Shown: positions 1 through 8,778, counted from the first letter of the stretch. The stretch is 52,977 nt of DNA from Rhodospirillaceae bacterium (GCA_020638595.1 JACKIG010000027.1:1-52977), one strand, 5' to 3'. A program made the numbers and translations. Notes: generated by a model not told the origin, from the letters alone.

Positions 1-387
1 CTGGCGGACCTCGTGTTCCGTCGGCTGCGGGTTGGTCTGCACCAGGTCGACCGCGCTCATCACCATGCCGGGCGTGCAGAAGCCGCATTGCAGGCCATGG
101 TGTTCGCGGAACGCTTCCTGCATCGGGTGCAGGGTGCCGTCGGCGGCGGCCAGCCCTTCGATGGTGGTCACGGCAGCACCATCGGCCTGGGCCGCCAGCA
201 TGGTGCAGCTCTTGACCGAGCGGCCGTTGACATGGACAACGCAGGCACCGCACTGGCTGGTGTCGCAGCCCACATGGGTACCGGTCAGGCCCAGGGTCTC
301 ACGCAAAAAGTGAACGAGCAGGGTGCGCGGTTCCACGTCCCGCGACACCGACTTGCCGTTCACCGTCATCGCAACGGTGATTGGCAT
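1..387 (-). CDS. (2Fe-2S)-binding subunit of a molybdenum hydroxylase (CoxS/XdhA-small type), 3' end cut by window
   Basis: Small iron-sulfur subunit of a xanthine dehydrogenase/CO dehydrogenase family enzyme; it passes electrons from the molybdopterin subunit to the flavin subunit in the cytoplasm. The 129 visible residues hold a plant-type [2Fe-2S] ferredoxin domain with the cluster motif CDTSQCGACVV followed by a distal Cys (VKSCTML), then the start of the second [2Fe-2S]-binding helical domain (CGFCTPGM). Full-length members are about 150-160 residues, so roughly the last 25-30 are missing. The start at 387 has a strong AGGGAGG ribosome site just upstream. coxG lies 151 bp upstream on the same strand; the large and medium subunits are expected beyond the left edge. 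Substrate cannot be told from this subunit. Confidence 0.9.
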   Translation of the reverse strand, partial: MPITVAMTVNGKSVSRDVEPRTLLVHFLRETLGLTGTHVGCDTSQCGACVVHVNGRSVKSCTMLAAQADGAAVTTIEGLAAADGTLHPMQEAFREHHGLQCGFCTPGMVMSAVDLVQTNPQPTEHEVRQ

Positions 388-538
388 GGGTATCCTCCCT
401 GAAGTTGTGCCATCGGCAGAGTTGGGCGGGCGGCTTGACCCGCCGCATCATTAGCCATCCAACCGATATCGCGACCCTAGAAGCGGCTTGGGAAACGGTC
501 AAGCAGAGCCCCCGGGGGCGCGGATCGGGGGATGGCGT

Positions 539-1189
539 TCACGTCGTGAAAATCAGGATCAAGACCAGTACCAGCACGATCACCCCGCCGATCCAGACCA
601 CCGGGCTCAACCCGCCACCCGCCGGGGCAGGGGGCGGCGCGGCAACCGGCGCGCTTGGGGCCACGGGCTCGACGGGCGGCGCTGCCGGCGCTTCCACCGC
701 CACCACTTCCTCGGCCACTGGCGCGGGCTCGACAGCCGGTCCGGCAGCCTGGGCGTGCACAATCTCCGAGAATCGGCCGAAGAACTCGTCCGCCATCTTC
801 TTCGCCGTGCCGGCGACCAGCCGCGCCCCCAGCTGTGCCAGCTTGCCGCCGACACTGACGTGCACCTCATAGCGCAGCACCGTCGCGTCGCCGTCTTCCG
901 CAAGGTTCACCTTGGCACCGCCCTTGGCGAAGCCCGCGGCGCCCCCCTTGCCCTCGCCGGTGATCGTGTAGCTTTCCGGCGGGTTGAGTTCGCTCAACGT
1001 GACGTCGCCGGCGAACTTGGCCTTCACCGGGCCGACCTTGGCCGTGACCTTGGCCGACAGCTGCGTATCGGATGTCTTGTGGATTTCCTCGCAGCCGGGG
1101 ATGCAGTCCTGAAGGATCGCCGGATCGTTCAGCGCCTCCCAGACCACCTGCCTTGGCGCCGCGATGCGGTATTCGCCAGTCATGTCCAT
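539..1189 (-). CDS. coxG: CoxG family protein (SRPBCC fold, C-terminal membrane anchor)
   Basis: Carbon monoxide dehydrogenase subunit G family, 216 residues. Residues 1 to about 145 form a SRPBCC/START-like domain; it opens MDMTGEYRIAAPRQVVWEAL and contains the family-typical run around LQDCIPGCEE and a GEGKGGAAGFAKGGA segment. A Pro/Ala/Val-rich linker (about 150-185) follows and one C-terminal transmembrane helix (about 192-213). In Oligotropha-type cox clusters CoxG is linked to membrane attachment or maturation of the hydroxylase; that role is inferred here. A second in-frame ATG lies two codons downstream (1183). It is transcribed towards the [2Fe-2S] subunit and is divergent from the lytic transglycosylase. 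The 151-bp gap to the next gene (388-538) holds a small GC inverted repeat at 425-444 but no ORF I can support. Confidence 0.85.
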   Translation of the reverse strand: MDMTGEYRIAAPRQVVWEALNDPAILQDCIPGCEEIHKTSDTQLSAKVTAKVGPVKAKFAGDVTLSELNPPESYTITGEGKGGAAGFAKGGAKVNLAEDGDATVLRYEVHVSVGGKLAQLGARLVAGTAKKMADEFFGRFSEIVHAQAAGPAVEPAPVAEEVVAVEAPAAPPVEPVAPSAPVAAPPPAPAGGGLSPVVWIGGVIVLVLVLILIFTT

Positions 1190-1233
1190 GGTTTGTCGTG
1201 CGCCTCCCCCCGCCCGCGCTGCCGGATTGCCTA

Positions 1234-1253
1234 TTCCGGTCCGATATCCGGAA
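1234..1253. repeat. 6-bp inverted repeat (TTCCGG-N8-CCGGAA) in the coxG/lytic transglycosylase divergent region
   Basis: TTCCGG at 1234-1239 and CCGGAA at 1248-1253 are exact inverted copies, 45 bp upstream of the coxG start. The 200-bp divergent intergenic region (1190-1390) contains no other gene. The position would suit an operator for the hydroxylase cluster, but a 6-bp repeat can arise by chance and no regulator is encoded nearby. Confidence 0.3.
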
Positions 1254-1390
1254 AAGCTAGGCTGACGCGGCGCCTGCGACAAGCCGTCTGGCGAACCGGA
1301 GGCTTGCAATTGCGACTTGAGGGTGAGACGCGAATGCGGCACACCCGACGCGCCCGCCTTCGGGCCAACGGGGAAGGGAGTCACGTATTC

Positions 1391-2668
1391 ATGGTCGTAC
1401 GACAGGTCACGATTGCGGGCGCCATGCTGGCCGTGGCCGCCTGTTCGGCACCGACGGCATCGGGGTCGGGATCGGCAGCCGCCGCAGGCACGGTCGCCGG
1501 ACCGGCACCGGCGGCAACCTACACCCCCGCCCGGCCGGCGACCTTCCCGGAATGGCTGGCCGATTTCCGGGTGGAGGCGCTGGCCTACGGCATCTCGCCG
1601 GCCACCTTCGACGCCGCGTTCGCCAATGTGACGCCTGACCCGCAGGTGATCGAATACGACAACTACCAGCCGGAGTTCACGCGGCCGATCTGGGAATACC
1701 TGGACAACGCCATCTCCGCCTCGCGCGTCAGCGGCGGCCAGCAGCGCATGCAGCAGAATGCGGCGCTGTTGAGCGATGTGGAGCGCAGGTACGGCGTCGA
1801 CCGCCGGTTCATCGTCGCCATCTGGGGGCTGGAAAGCGGCTATGGCGGCAATGTCGGCAGCTTCGACGTCATCCGCTCGCTGGCGACGCTGGCCTATGAG
1901 GGCAATCGTACCGAACGGTTCCGCGAGTTCCTGCTTCAGGCGCTGGAGATCCTGGATCGCGGCGACATCAGCCGCCAGCGCATGGTCGGGTCCTGGGCCG
2001 GTGCCATGGGCCAGACGCAGTTCATGCCGGGATCGTATCTGGCCTACGCGGTCGACGGGGACGGCGACGGACACCGCGACCTGTGGGACAGCCTGCCCGA
2101 TGTCTTCGCGTCCACCGGCAACTACCTGGCGGATGCGGGCTGGAAATCGGGCGAGACCTGGGGGGCCGAGGTCGTGCTGCCCGCCGGGTTCGACTATCGG
2201 CTGACCGGCGACGACACCCGGCGCAGCGTCGCGGACTGGCAGGCCATGGGCGTGCGGGCCGCCGGCGGCGGCGCCTTGCCGCCGACCTCGGGCCAGGCAT
2301 CGGTGATCGTGCCCGCCGGCCATCGCGGGCCGGCCTTTCTGGTCTACGACAACTTCCGTTCGATCCTGCGCTACAACAACGCCACCAGCTATGCGCTGGC
2401 CGTGAGCCTGCTGGCGGACCAGCTGGAGGGCAGGGGCCAGCTTGTGGCGGCCTGGCCGCGCGACCAGCAGCAGTTGAGTCGCGAGGACCGGGTCGATCTG
2501 CAGACGCTGCTGACGGCGCGCGGATACGACACCCGCGGGGTCGACGGCATCATCGGGCCGAACTCGCGGGAGGCCGTGCGTGCCTTCCAGGCGGAAATCG
2601 GGCTGCCGCAGGACGGCTATCCGACGATGGACCTGTTGACCCGCCTACGCCAGCTTCAGACGGGATAG
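1391..2668 (+). CDS. Lytic murein transglycosylase, MltB/SLT_2 family lipoprotein with C-terminal peptidoglycan-binding domain
   Basis: Cleaves the MurNAc-GlcNAc bond of peptidoglycan to 1,6-anhydro products, acting in the periplasm. 425 residues. The start at 1391 is preceded by GGGAAGGGAG and gives a signal sequence ending in a lipobox (LAVAAC), so it is probably a lipoprotein with Cys18 as the lipid site. An Ala/Pro-rich stretch follows, then the SLT_2 domain (about 50-340) with the family motif GLESGYGG, where Glu148 is the likely catalytic acid, and GAMGQTQFMPGSYL. Residues about 360-420 form a PG_binding_1 domain (LQTLLTARGYDTRGVDGIIG). The reading frame continues far upstream (to 488), but that extension is low-complexity and antisense to coxG, so I reject it. 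Convergent with the TRAP permease; 54 bp separate the stops. Confidence 0.9.
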   Translation: MVVRQVTIAGAMLAVAACSAPTASGSGSAAAAGTVAGPAPAATYTPARPATFPEWLADFRVEALAYGISPATFDAAFANVTPDPQVIEYDNYQPEFTRPIWEYLDNAISASRVSGGQQRMQQNAALLSDVERRYGVDRRFIVAIWGLESGYGGNVGSFDVIRSLATLAYEGNRTERFREFLLQALEILDRGDISRQRMVGSWAGAMGQTQFMPGSYLAYAVDGDGDGHRDLWDSLPDVFASTGNYLADAGWKSGETWGAEVVLPAGFDYRLTGDDTRRSVADWQAMGVRAAGGGALPPTSGQASVIVPAGHRGPAFLVYDNFRSILRYNNATSYALAVSLLADQLEGRGQLVAAWPRDQQQLSREDRVDLQTLLTARGYDTRGVDGIIGPNSREAVRAFQAEIGLPQDGYPTMDLLTRLRQLQTG

Positions 2669-2722
2669 CGGCCGACCGTCACTTCCCGGCGCGGATCAAG
2701 GGGATGCGAGGCTGTTCTCGCG

Positions 2723-4930
2723 TCACCTGGGGGTCGTCATGCGCCGGCCTGCCCGGATGTTCCAGACCATGAAGGCAACCAGCAGGGCGGTGCCGGCGAG
2801 GTTGACCGGCAGGTCGCTGGGCCACAGCAGGGCAATGCCGATGCCGGCCAGGACGGGCCGCAGGGCCCAGGGGTAGGGGGCCTCCGCATGCCCCTCGACC
2901 GCCGCGATCACGGCATAGATGCCGAGCACCCCGAACAGGAAAATCTGCAAGGCCGTCCCCAGGTGGCCGTCCAGGAACGGGGTGTAGGCGAACAACAGCG
3001 GCACGATGTAGAGAACCTTTGCGATCTTCCACGCGGTCAGGCCCGTGGCCATCGGGCCTGAGCCGGCGATGGCAGCCGCCGCAAAGGCCGTCAGGCAGAC
3101 CGGCGGCGTCACATTGCTGTCCTGGCTCAGCCAGAAGATGATCATGTGCGCCGACAGCAACGCCGTGGTCAGCACCGCCGGCGCCAGCACCTGGGAGGCG
3201 ACGTTGCCGGCGATGTTGGCGACGTCGGGCACGTTGAGCAGCGAGATCAGCGCACTCGCCTGCGCCCCGGTCAGCGCATCGCCGGCCGGCACCGCCGCGG
3301 CCAGCGCGGCTGCCATGTCGGGACTGATCGTCACGTTGGCCGCCGCGGCCGCTGCGACCAGCTGGTCGGGCGTGAACAAGAGGAACACCGCCGTGAAGCT
3401 TGCCGGCGCGGCTGAGCCGGCCAGAACCGACACCATCTCCGACTGCAGGATGAGGTCGCGCAGGGCCGGGGCGGAAAGCGTGGCCAGCACGATATAGGCC
3501 GCCGTCACCGGCAGCCCCATGCCCAGCACCAGCGAGGCGATGGCGATCAGGACGATGGCGATCAGCACGCTGTTGCCCGACCACGCGGCGATCATCAGCG
3601 AGAAGGTGTTGCCGACGCCGGTGGTGGCGATGACGTTGACGATCAGGCCGACGCTGACCAGCAGCACCGCCGTCAGGATCATGTTGCGGGCGCCGAGCGC
3701 CAGGGCTTCCAGGATCTTGCGCGGCCCCATGCGGTTGGGCGTCAGCCAGCTGGCGGCGACGACGGCCACGATGGCGAAGCCGGCGGCATAGGTGGGCGTG
3801 AAGCCCTTGACCAGCATGCCGATCAGGACCGCGATCGGCAGCAGGAAGGCAACACCGCCCTGGCGCAGCACGGTCATGACACGCGGGGCGTCCTCGTCGA
3901 AGCTGTAGAGGTGCCGTCGCTTGGCCTCGATACGCACATAGAAGGCGATGCCCAGGAAGTAGAGCAGGGCCGGCAGGAACGACACCGCGACAATGTCGAG
4001 GTACTGGATGCCGGTCAGGTTGGCCATGACGAAGGCACCGGCGCCCATGATCGGCGGCATCAGCTGGCCGCCGGTGGAAGCGGAGGCTTCGACACCCGCG
4101 GCGAACCGCGCCGGAAAGCCCGACCGCTTCATCAGCGGAATGGTGATGACGCCGGTCGACACCGTGTTGGCAACGGCGGAACCCGAAATCGTGCCCATCA
4201 GCCCGGAGCCGAGCACGGCGACAAAGCCGGGACCGCCGACGAATCGCCCGGCGGCGGCGCGCGCGATGTTGATGACGAATTCGCCGGCCCCGGATTTCAT
4301 CAGGAACGCGCCGAACAGAATGAACATGAAGACGAAGCTGGAAGAGATGCTGGCAATGAAGCCGAACATGCCGTCTTCGTTGTAGGTGCTGCGCAGCAGC
4401 AGCACTTCTTCCGACAGGCCGGGAAAGCCCAGCGCACCCCCGACATACTTGCCCCAATAGACGACATAGGTGAGGCAGACGACGATGATGATCGGGATGA
4501 TCCATCCCGTGGTGCGCCGCGTGAATTCGATCGCGGCCACGACAATGACGAGGCCGGCGACATAGTCCCCGACCTCATAGTCGAAGCCGCGCGCGGCCAG
4601 CGGCACTTCGTTGACCAGCAGGTAGACGATGGCCGCCACCAGCGCCGCGGCGATTGCAATGTCGATCCCCAACAGGATGCGGCGGTGTACCCGGCCGCGA
4701 CCGCGTGCCAGGGGAAAGACCAGTGCGCACAGCGTACCGAAGGCGGCGAAATGCAGCGCCGACTTGGTCAGGTCCGACAGCAGGCCGAACGTGTTGTACC
4801 AGATATGGGCCAGGCTGATGACCACGCCCAAGCCGAAGACGACATGGCCGAGCGTACCGTCCAGCGACCGCAGCTTGCCGCCGCTGTCGATCGACAGGTC
4901 GTCGTCGTCGTCCTGGGGCGAAGTCGACAT
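2723..4930 (-). CDS. TRAP transporter permease, fused 4TM/12TM (DctQ-DctM) protein of the TAXI type
   Basis: Membrane component of a tripartite ATP-independent periplasmic transporter that takes up an organic anion, probably a carboxylate, using the Na+ or H+ gradient. 735 residues. After an acidic cytosolic N-terminus (DDDDD at 7-11) come the small DctQ-like helices (about 25-130) fused to the large DctM-like domain with conserved segments GSGLMGTISGSAVANTVSTG and GGQLMPPIMGAGAFVMANLT, then VLGMGLPVTAAYIVLA. Length fits the TRAP 4TM/12TM fusion family, which goes with TAXI binding proteins. The TAXI binding-protein gene lies 108 bp upstream on the same strand, so the two form one transport operon. 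Substrate is not predictable from sequence; glutamate and similar acids are known for some TAXI systems. Confidence 0.92.
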   Translation of the reverse strand: MSTSPQDDDDDLSIDSGGKLRSLDGTLGHVVFGLGVVISLAHIWYNTFGLLSDLTKSALHFAAFGTLCALVFPLARGRGRVHRRILLGIDIAIAAALVAAIVYLLVNEVPLAARGFDYEVGDYVAGLVIVVAAIEFTRRTTGWIIPIIIVVCLTYVVYWGKYVGGALGFPGLSEEVLLLRSTYNEDGMFGFIASISSSFVFMFILFGAFLMKSGAGEFVINIARAAAGRFVGGPGFVAVLGSGLMGTISGSAVANTVSTGVITIPLMKRSGFPARFAAGVEASASTGGQLMPPIMGAGAFVMANLTGIQYLDIVAVSFLPALLYFLGIAFYVRIEAKRRHLYSFDEDAPRVMTVLRQGGVAFLLPIAVLIGMLVKGFTPTYAAGFAIVAVVAASWLTPNRMGPRKILEALALGARNMILTAVLLVSVGLIVNVIATTGVGNTFSLMIAAWSGNSVLIAIVLIAIASLVLGMGLPVTAAYIVLATLSAPALRDLILQSEMVSVLAGSAAPASFTAVFLLFTPDQLVAAAAAANVTISPDMAAALAAAVPAGDALTGAQASALISLLNVPDVANIAGNVASQVLAPAVLTTALLSAHMIIFWLSQDSNVTPPVCLTAFAAAAIAGSGPMATGLTAWKIAKVLYIVPLLFAYTPFLDGHLGTALQIFLFGVLGIYAVIAAVEGHAEAPYPWALRPVLAGIGIALLWPSDLPVNLAGTALLVAFMVWNIRAGRRMTTPR

Positions 4931-5038
4931 CGCGGATGATGCCTTTCAGCCACGCAGCCCCGCACGCCGCGGCTGGCCGGGCAGCCTGGAAGGCCGCCCG
5001 GCCGAACGGTCAGCGGGGTCGCCGGGGCGGTGCCGGGG

Positions 5039-6064
5039 TCAGGGCCGCAGGCTGTCGGGCACGTCCACGCCCGCTTCCTCGAAATAGCGTACGGCGCCCG
5101 GATGCAGCGGCAGCGGCAGTCCGGCCAGCGCGCTGTCCAGCGACATCGCGCCCGTCGCGGGATGGATGTTCACCAGGAAGGGCAGGTTCTCGTAGATCGC
5201 CTTGGTGATCAGGTAGACGTGCTCTTCATCCACATCGGCGTTGACCGCCAGGAAGTTGGGCTGGGCGATGGTGCGGACATCCTCTTCCTGCCCCGGATAG
5301 GTGCCCGCGGGGATGACGTAGGGGGTCCACAGCGTGTAGCCGCCGTTGGCCCGTTCGACCTGCTCGTCGGTGAACGCCAGGATGGTCGCCTCGTCGCCGA
5401 CCTGGGCCATGAGCTGCGTCATCGCGCCGACCGGCACGCCGGCAGTCGGATTCAGGGCATCGATCGTGCCGTTCTGGAACGCCTCCACGCTCGGCGTGTA
5501 GCCGACGAAGGCCAGTTCGAAATAGGTGTCGGCATCCTCGATCCCCAAGCCGGCCAGGATGTGCCGGTTGGAACCTTCGGTCCCCGAGTTCCGCGCGCCG
5601 ATGGCAAAGCCATGGCCTTCCATGGCCACAAGGTCGTCGATGGTGCCGGTATCGGCATACTCGCTGCGGATGGTGAAGTGCTCCACGTTCGGCCACAGCA
5701 TGGTGATCGCGCGGAGATTGCCTTGCACACCGTCTTCGGCCAGCGGACCCTCGCCGCGCGAGGCATAGGCGCCCCACAGGCCCTGGATGATGGCGAACTG
5801 CGCCTGGTTCTCCCGCAGCAGCTTGACGTTCTCGCCCGAGCCGGCCGACGTGATCGCCGACATGGAAATGCCGTTGCTGTTCTCAAGCTTGACCTTCACC
5901 AGGGTCGCGATGGCCACGCCGACGGGATAGTAGGTCCCGCCCGTGCCGGCCGTGGCCAGCAGATAGCCGCCCTCCTGGGCGGATGCCGGGCTGCCGGCAA
6001 AGGTGGCGGCCGCCAGCATCGCGGTGCCTGCAAGTCCGCTGAGAGTGGTGCGCAGAAGTTTCAT
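5039..6064 (-). CDS. TAXI family TRAP transporter solute-binding protein
   Basis: Periplasmic receptor that delivers substrate to the fused TRAP permease encoded just downstream. 341 residues. A typical Sec signal peptide (residues 1-29, ending SPASA before QEGG) is followed by the TAXI signature GTGGTYYPVGVAIA and the mature binding fold. The start at 6064 is preceded by a GAGGAGG ribosome site. In the leader, two direct copies of an 8-bp word (ACGTCAAC read on the minus strand) sit at 6086-6093 and 6099-6106; these could be a regulator site or chance. First gene of a two-gene operon; divergent from the Na+/H+ antiporter gene. Confidence 0.93.
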   Translation of the reverse strand: MKLLRTTLSGLAGTAMLAAATFAGSPASAQEGGYLLATAGTGGTYYPVGVAIATLVKVKLENSNGISMSAITSAGSGENVKLLRENQAQFAIIQGLWGAYASRGEGPLAEDGVQGNLRAITMLWPNVEHFTIRSEYADTGTIDDLVAMEGHGFAIGARNSGTEGSNRHILAGLGIEDADTYFELAFVGYTPSVEAFQNGTIDALNPTAGVPVGAMTQLMAQVGDEATILAFTDEQVERANGGYTLWTPYVIPAGTYPGQEEDVRTIAQPNFLAVNADVDEEHVYLITKAIYENLPFLVNIHPATGAMSLDSALAGLPLPLHPGAVRYFEEAGVDVPDSLRP

Positions 6065-6085
6065 CGGTTCGTGTCCTCCTCACCT

Positions 6086-6106
6086 GTTGACGTTTGTCGT
6101 TGACGT
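6086..6106. repeat. 8-bp direct repeat in the TAXI binding-protein leader
   Basis: GTTGACGT occurs exactly at 6086-6093 and again at 6099-6106 on the plus strand, 13 bp start to start and 22-42 bp upstream of the TAXI binding-protein start. Spacing is close to one helical turn, as tandem regulator sites often are, but I know no regulator with this site. Confidence 0.35.
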
Positions 6107-6250
6107 GGGCGGGCCGGGCCGGGCGCAGCCCGCAATGGCGCGCAGTATGTGGGATCGTTCGCCATGATGCCAGCCCAACGGGCACATCCGCGGCGGTGGC
6201 GGGTGGGTCCGCGCACCGCCAATCATTGATCTGAATCACCGGGAACCGGC

Positions 6251-6309
6251 TTGGCCCATATTCTTCATTCCGTCATACTCCGCGCCCCGCTTCCTGGGGT
6301 GCGCACCCC
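6251..6309 (+). promoter_or_regulatory. Candidate sigma-70 promoter and 14-bp perfect palindrome upstream of the NhaD-type antiporter
   Basis: TTGGCC at 6251-6256 and CATACT at 6274-6279 are separated by 17 bp, a reasonable -35/-10 pair giving a start near 6286. A perfect 14-bp palindrome, GGGGTGCGCACCCC, lies at 6296-6309, in the predicted leader and 27 bp before the ATG at 6337. It could be an operator or a short mRNA hairpin. The remainder of the 272-bp divergent region (6065-6336) shows no ORF of interest. Confidence 0.4.
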
Positions 6310-6336
6310 TTCAATTCCGAACCATTGCAGGTGCCG

Positions 6337-7917
6337 ATGGTCCAGACGCTCCCGTCCCCGCGCCGCACCAGGCTTTCCCCTTTCCTCGGCGCCATCGCCG
6401 TGGCCCTGCTTGCGATGGTCATCGTCCTGGCAGGGGCGAGCCGGCAGTCGTTTGCCCAGGATCACGGACCGACCGACGGCCAGGATGCCGCGGTTGAGGC
6501 GGGCCATGCCCCCGCGGACGAACCGGGACATGCCAGCCCGGAAGACCAGGCCGGCGGCGACGGGCACCATGGCGTCCCGCACCTGGACGGCAGCGAACTC
6601 ACACTGTTCTGGATCGTACCGTTTGTCGGCATCCTGCTGTCGATCGCGATCTTCCCGCTGGTCGTGCCCCATTTCTGGCATCACCATTTCGGCAAGATCT
6701 CCGCCATCTGGGCCCTCGGCTTCCTGATACCGTTTGCCGTTGTCTATGGCGGTTCGATCGCCGTCTATGAGCTTCTGCACGTCGCCCTGTTGGAATACAT
6801 CCCCTTCATCATCCTGCTGGGGGCGCTGTTCACCGTGGCCGGCGGCGTGCGCCTGACGGGCAGCCTGGTCGGCAAGCCCATCGTCAACACGGGCATCCTG
6901 GTGATCGGCACGGCCATCGCCAGCTGGATGGGCACGACCGGGGCGGCAATGCTGTTGATCCGCCCGCTTCTGCGGGCGAATGAGAACAGGCGCCACAAGG
7001 TCCATACGGTCGTCTTCTTCATCTTCCTGGTGGCCAATATCGGCGGATCATTGACGCCACTGGGCGACCCGCCGCTGTTCCTGGGATTCCTGAAAGGCGT
7101 GTCGTTTTTCTGGCCGACGACGCATATGTTCCTGCCGATGATTCTGGTTTCTGGAATATTGCTTGTTCTGTATTTCCTGATCGATTCGTTTTATTATGCC
7201 AAGGAGGATGAGGAGATCCGGGCGCCGCGCACCGACCGGGAGCCGCTGGGCCTGGAAGGCAAGGTCAACATCGTGCTTCTGGCCGGCGTCGTCGGGGCGG
7301 TGTTGCTGTCCGGCATCTGGCAGCCCGGCATCGGGTTCGATGTCTATCACGTCAACGTCGAGGTGCAGAACCTCGCCCGCGATCTGTTGCTGATCGCCAT
7401 TGCTATCCTGTCGCTCAAGCTGACCAGCCCGGAAAGCCGGAAGCTCAACGGCTTCGACTGGTTTCCCATCCTGGAGGTGGCGAAGCTGTTCGCAGGCATC
7501 TTCATCACCATCATCCCGGCCATCGCCATCCTGAAGGCGGGCACCGACGGGGCCCTGCGCGTGGTGGTGGAGGTGGTGAGCGCCGATGGCCAGCCGGTGG
7601 ACAGCATGTATTTCTGGCTGACCGGCAGCTTGTCGAGCTTCCTGGACAATGCGCCGACCTATCTGGTGTTCTTCAACACCGCCGGCGGCGATGCGACCGA
7701 ACTGATGGGGCCGCTGGCCTCCACGCTGCTCGCCATTTCCGCCGGCGCGGTGTTCATGGGCGCCAACACCTATATCGGCAATGCGCCCAACTTCATGGTC
7801 CGGTCGATCGCGGAGGCACGCGGCGTGTCCATGCCCAGCTTCTTCGGCTACATGGCCTGGTCGTGCCTGATCCTGCTGCCGATCTTTGCCCTCGTCACCT
7901 GGGTGTTCTTCCTGTGA
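6337..7917 (+). CDS. Sodium:proton antiporter, NhaD/CitMHS-like membrane protein with His/Asp-rich N-terminal segment
   Basis: Polytopic inner-membrane transporter of the NhaD branch of the ion-transporter superfamily, expected to exchange Na+ for H+. 526 residues with about 12 hydrophobic helices from residue 88 on. Conserved segments include TTGAAMLLIRPLLRAN, NIGGSLTPLGDPPLFLGFL and SLSSFLDNAPTYLVFFN, with GANTYIGNAPNFMVRSI near the end, all typical of the family. The N-terminus has a signal-like helix (about 15-40, ending SFAQ) and then an unusual 47-residue polar stretch (42-88) with six His and many Asp/Glu before the first transport helix. I chose the ATG at 6337 (AGG 5 bp upstream); TTG at 6325 and GTG at 6331 are alternatives. 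Convergent with the universal stress gene, stops 30 bp apart. Confidence 0.88.
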   Translation: MVQTLPSPRRTRLSPFLGAIAVALLAMVIVLAGASRQSFAQDHGPTDGQDAAVEAGHAPADEPGHASPEDQAGGDGHHGVPHLDGSELTLFWIVPFVGILLSIAIFPLVVPHFWHHHFGKISAIWALGFLIPFAVVYGGSIAVYELLHVALLEYIPFIILLGALFTVAGGVRLTGSLVGKPIVNTGILVIGTAIASWMGTTGAAMLLIRPLLRANENRRHKVHTVVFFIFLVANIGGSLTPLGDPPLFLGFLKGVSFFWPTTHMFLPMILVSGILLVLYFLIDSFYYAKEDEEIRAPRTDREPLGLEGKVNIVLLAGVVGAVLLSGIWQPGIGFDVYHVNVEVQNLARDLLLIAIAILSLKLTSPESRKLNGFDWFPILEVAKLFAGIFITIIPAIAILKAGTDGALRVVVEVVSADGQPVDSMYFWLTGSLSSFLDNAPTYLVFFNTAGGDATELMGPLASTLLAISAGAVFMGANTYIGNAPNFMVRSIAEARGVSMPSFFGYMAWSCLILLPIFALVTWVFFL

Positions 7918-7947
7918 GGCGGGGGGCCACCGACAGGGCGGCTGCCG

Positions 7948-8778
7948 TCAATGGGACAGCAGGACCGCCCGCGTCGCGTGATTGAGCACGTGGTCGGTAT
8001 TGCCGCCTGACAGGATCTCCTTCCACCGCGCACGGCCGAAGGCGCCCATGAGGATCAGGTCGCAGTTCAGCTGGTCGGCCTGGCGCAGGATGGCGCGGCC
8101 GACATGGTGGGTATCGGTGTCGTGCACGGCCTCCACCTCCAGGTCGTGGCGCTTCAGATAGCCCACGATATCCCGCCCGGCATCGGTGGTCTTGGCGTCG
8201 GTGACGGTCAGCAGGAAGACCTTGTCGGCCGCGGCCAGGAAGGCGCGGCCGCGCCGGACGACGTGGCAGGCTTCCGGCGAATCCTTCCACGCCACCAGGA
8301 TGCGATGGCCCGGCTCCGGAAAGGTCGTGCCCCGCGGCAGGACCATGACCGGACAGGACGCACGACTGAGCAGGTTGCCCGGCCCCTCCAGCGTCACCTG
8401 CTCGTCCGGGTCGATGCCGTGGTCCTGGCTGACGATGATCAGGTCGGCAAACAGGCTGCGGTCGGCCAGCACGCGATTGTGCTCTCCCTCGAACACCTCC
8501 CACGTCCACTCCACCCCGGCGTCCCGGCAGCGCGACACGATCTCGTCCTGGACCGTGGCAAGCTTCTCACGCGAAATCGCAGTTGCTTCGGCAAGATAGG
8601 CGGCGGACGCCCCCCGGCCCTGGATCTCGGCCGGCATCCCGATGGGGTTGACCATATAGGCGATTTCGATATGCGCACCGAACTGGCGCGCCAGCTTCAA
8701 GGCATAGTCCAGGCGCACCATATGCTCGGCGTCGCCGGCCATGTGCAGGATGATGTTGCGAATGGTCGTGCGGGGCAT
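7948..8778 (-). CDS. Universal stress protein with two tandem UspA domains
   Basis: Cytoplasmic stress protein of 276 residues with two tandem UspA folds (about 1-145 and 155-276). The second repeat keeps the nucleotide-binding pattern G-2x-G-9x-G (GAFGRARWKEILSGGN), so ATP binding by this half is plausible; the first repeat ends SRASCPVMVLPR and lacks an equally clear motif. Tandem Usp proteins are common in proteobacteria and are tied to survival under starvation or oxidative stress; the specific role here is unknown. The reading frame stays open upstream to 9009, but the Usp fold begins at the Met at 8778, which I take as the start. Divergent from the small exported protein gene; the 185-bp region between them would hold both promoters. 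Confidence 0.88.
   Translation of the reverse strand: MPRTTIRNIILHMAGDAEHMVRLDYALKLARQFGAHIEIAYMVNPIGMPAEIQGRGASAAYLAEATAISREKLATVQDEIVSRCRDAGVEWTWEVFEGEHNRVLADRSLFADLIIVSQDHGIDPDEQVTLEGPGNLLSRASCPVMVLPRGTTFPEPGHRILVAWKDSPEACHVVRRGRAFLAAADKVFLLTVTDAKTTDAGRDIVGYLKRHDLEVEAVHDTDTHHVGRAILRQADQLNCDLILMGAFGRARWKEILSGGNTDHVLNHATRAVLLSH

Noticed and set aside
425..444. GGCGGG/CCCGCC hairpin between coxG and the [2Fe-2S] gene
   Set aside because: Simple GC repeat, common in DNA of this composition, no T tract.
488..1390. N-terminal extension of the lytic transglycosylase frame
   Set aside because: Antisense to coxG, low complexity, and would bury the lipoprotein signal peptide that begins at 1391.
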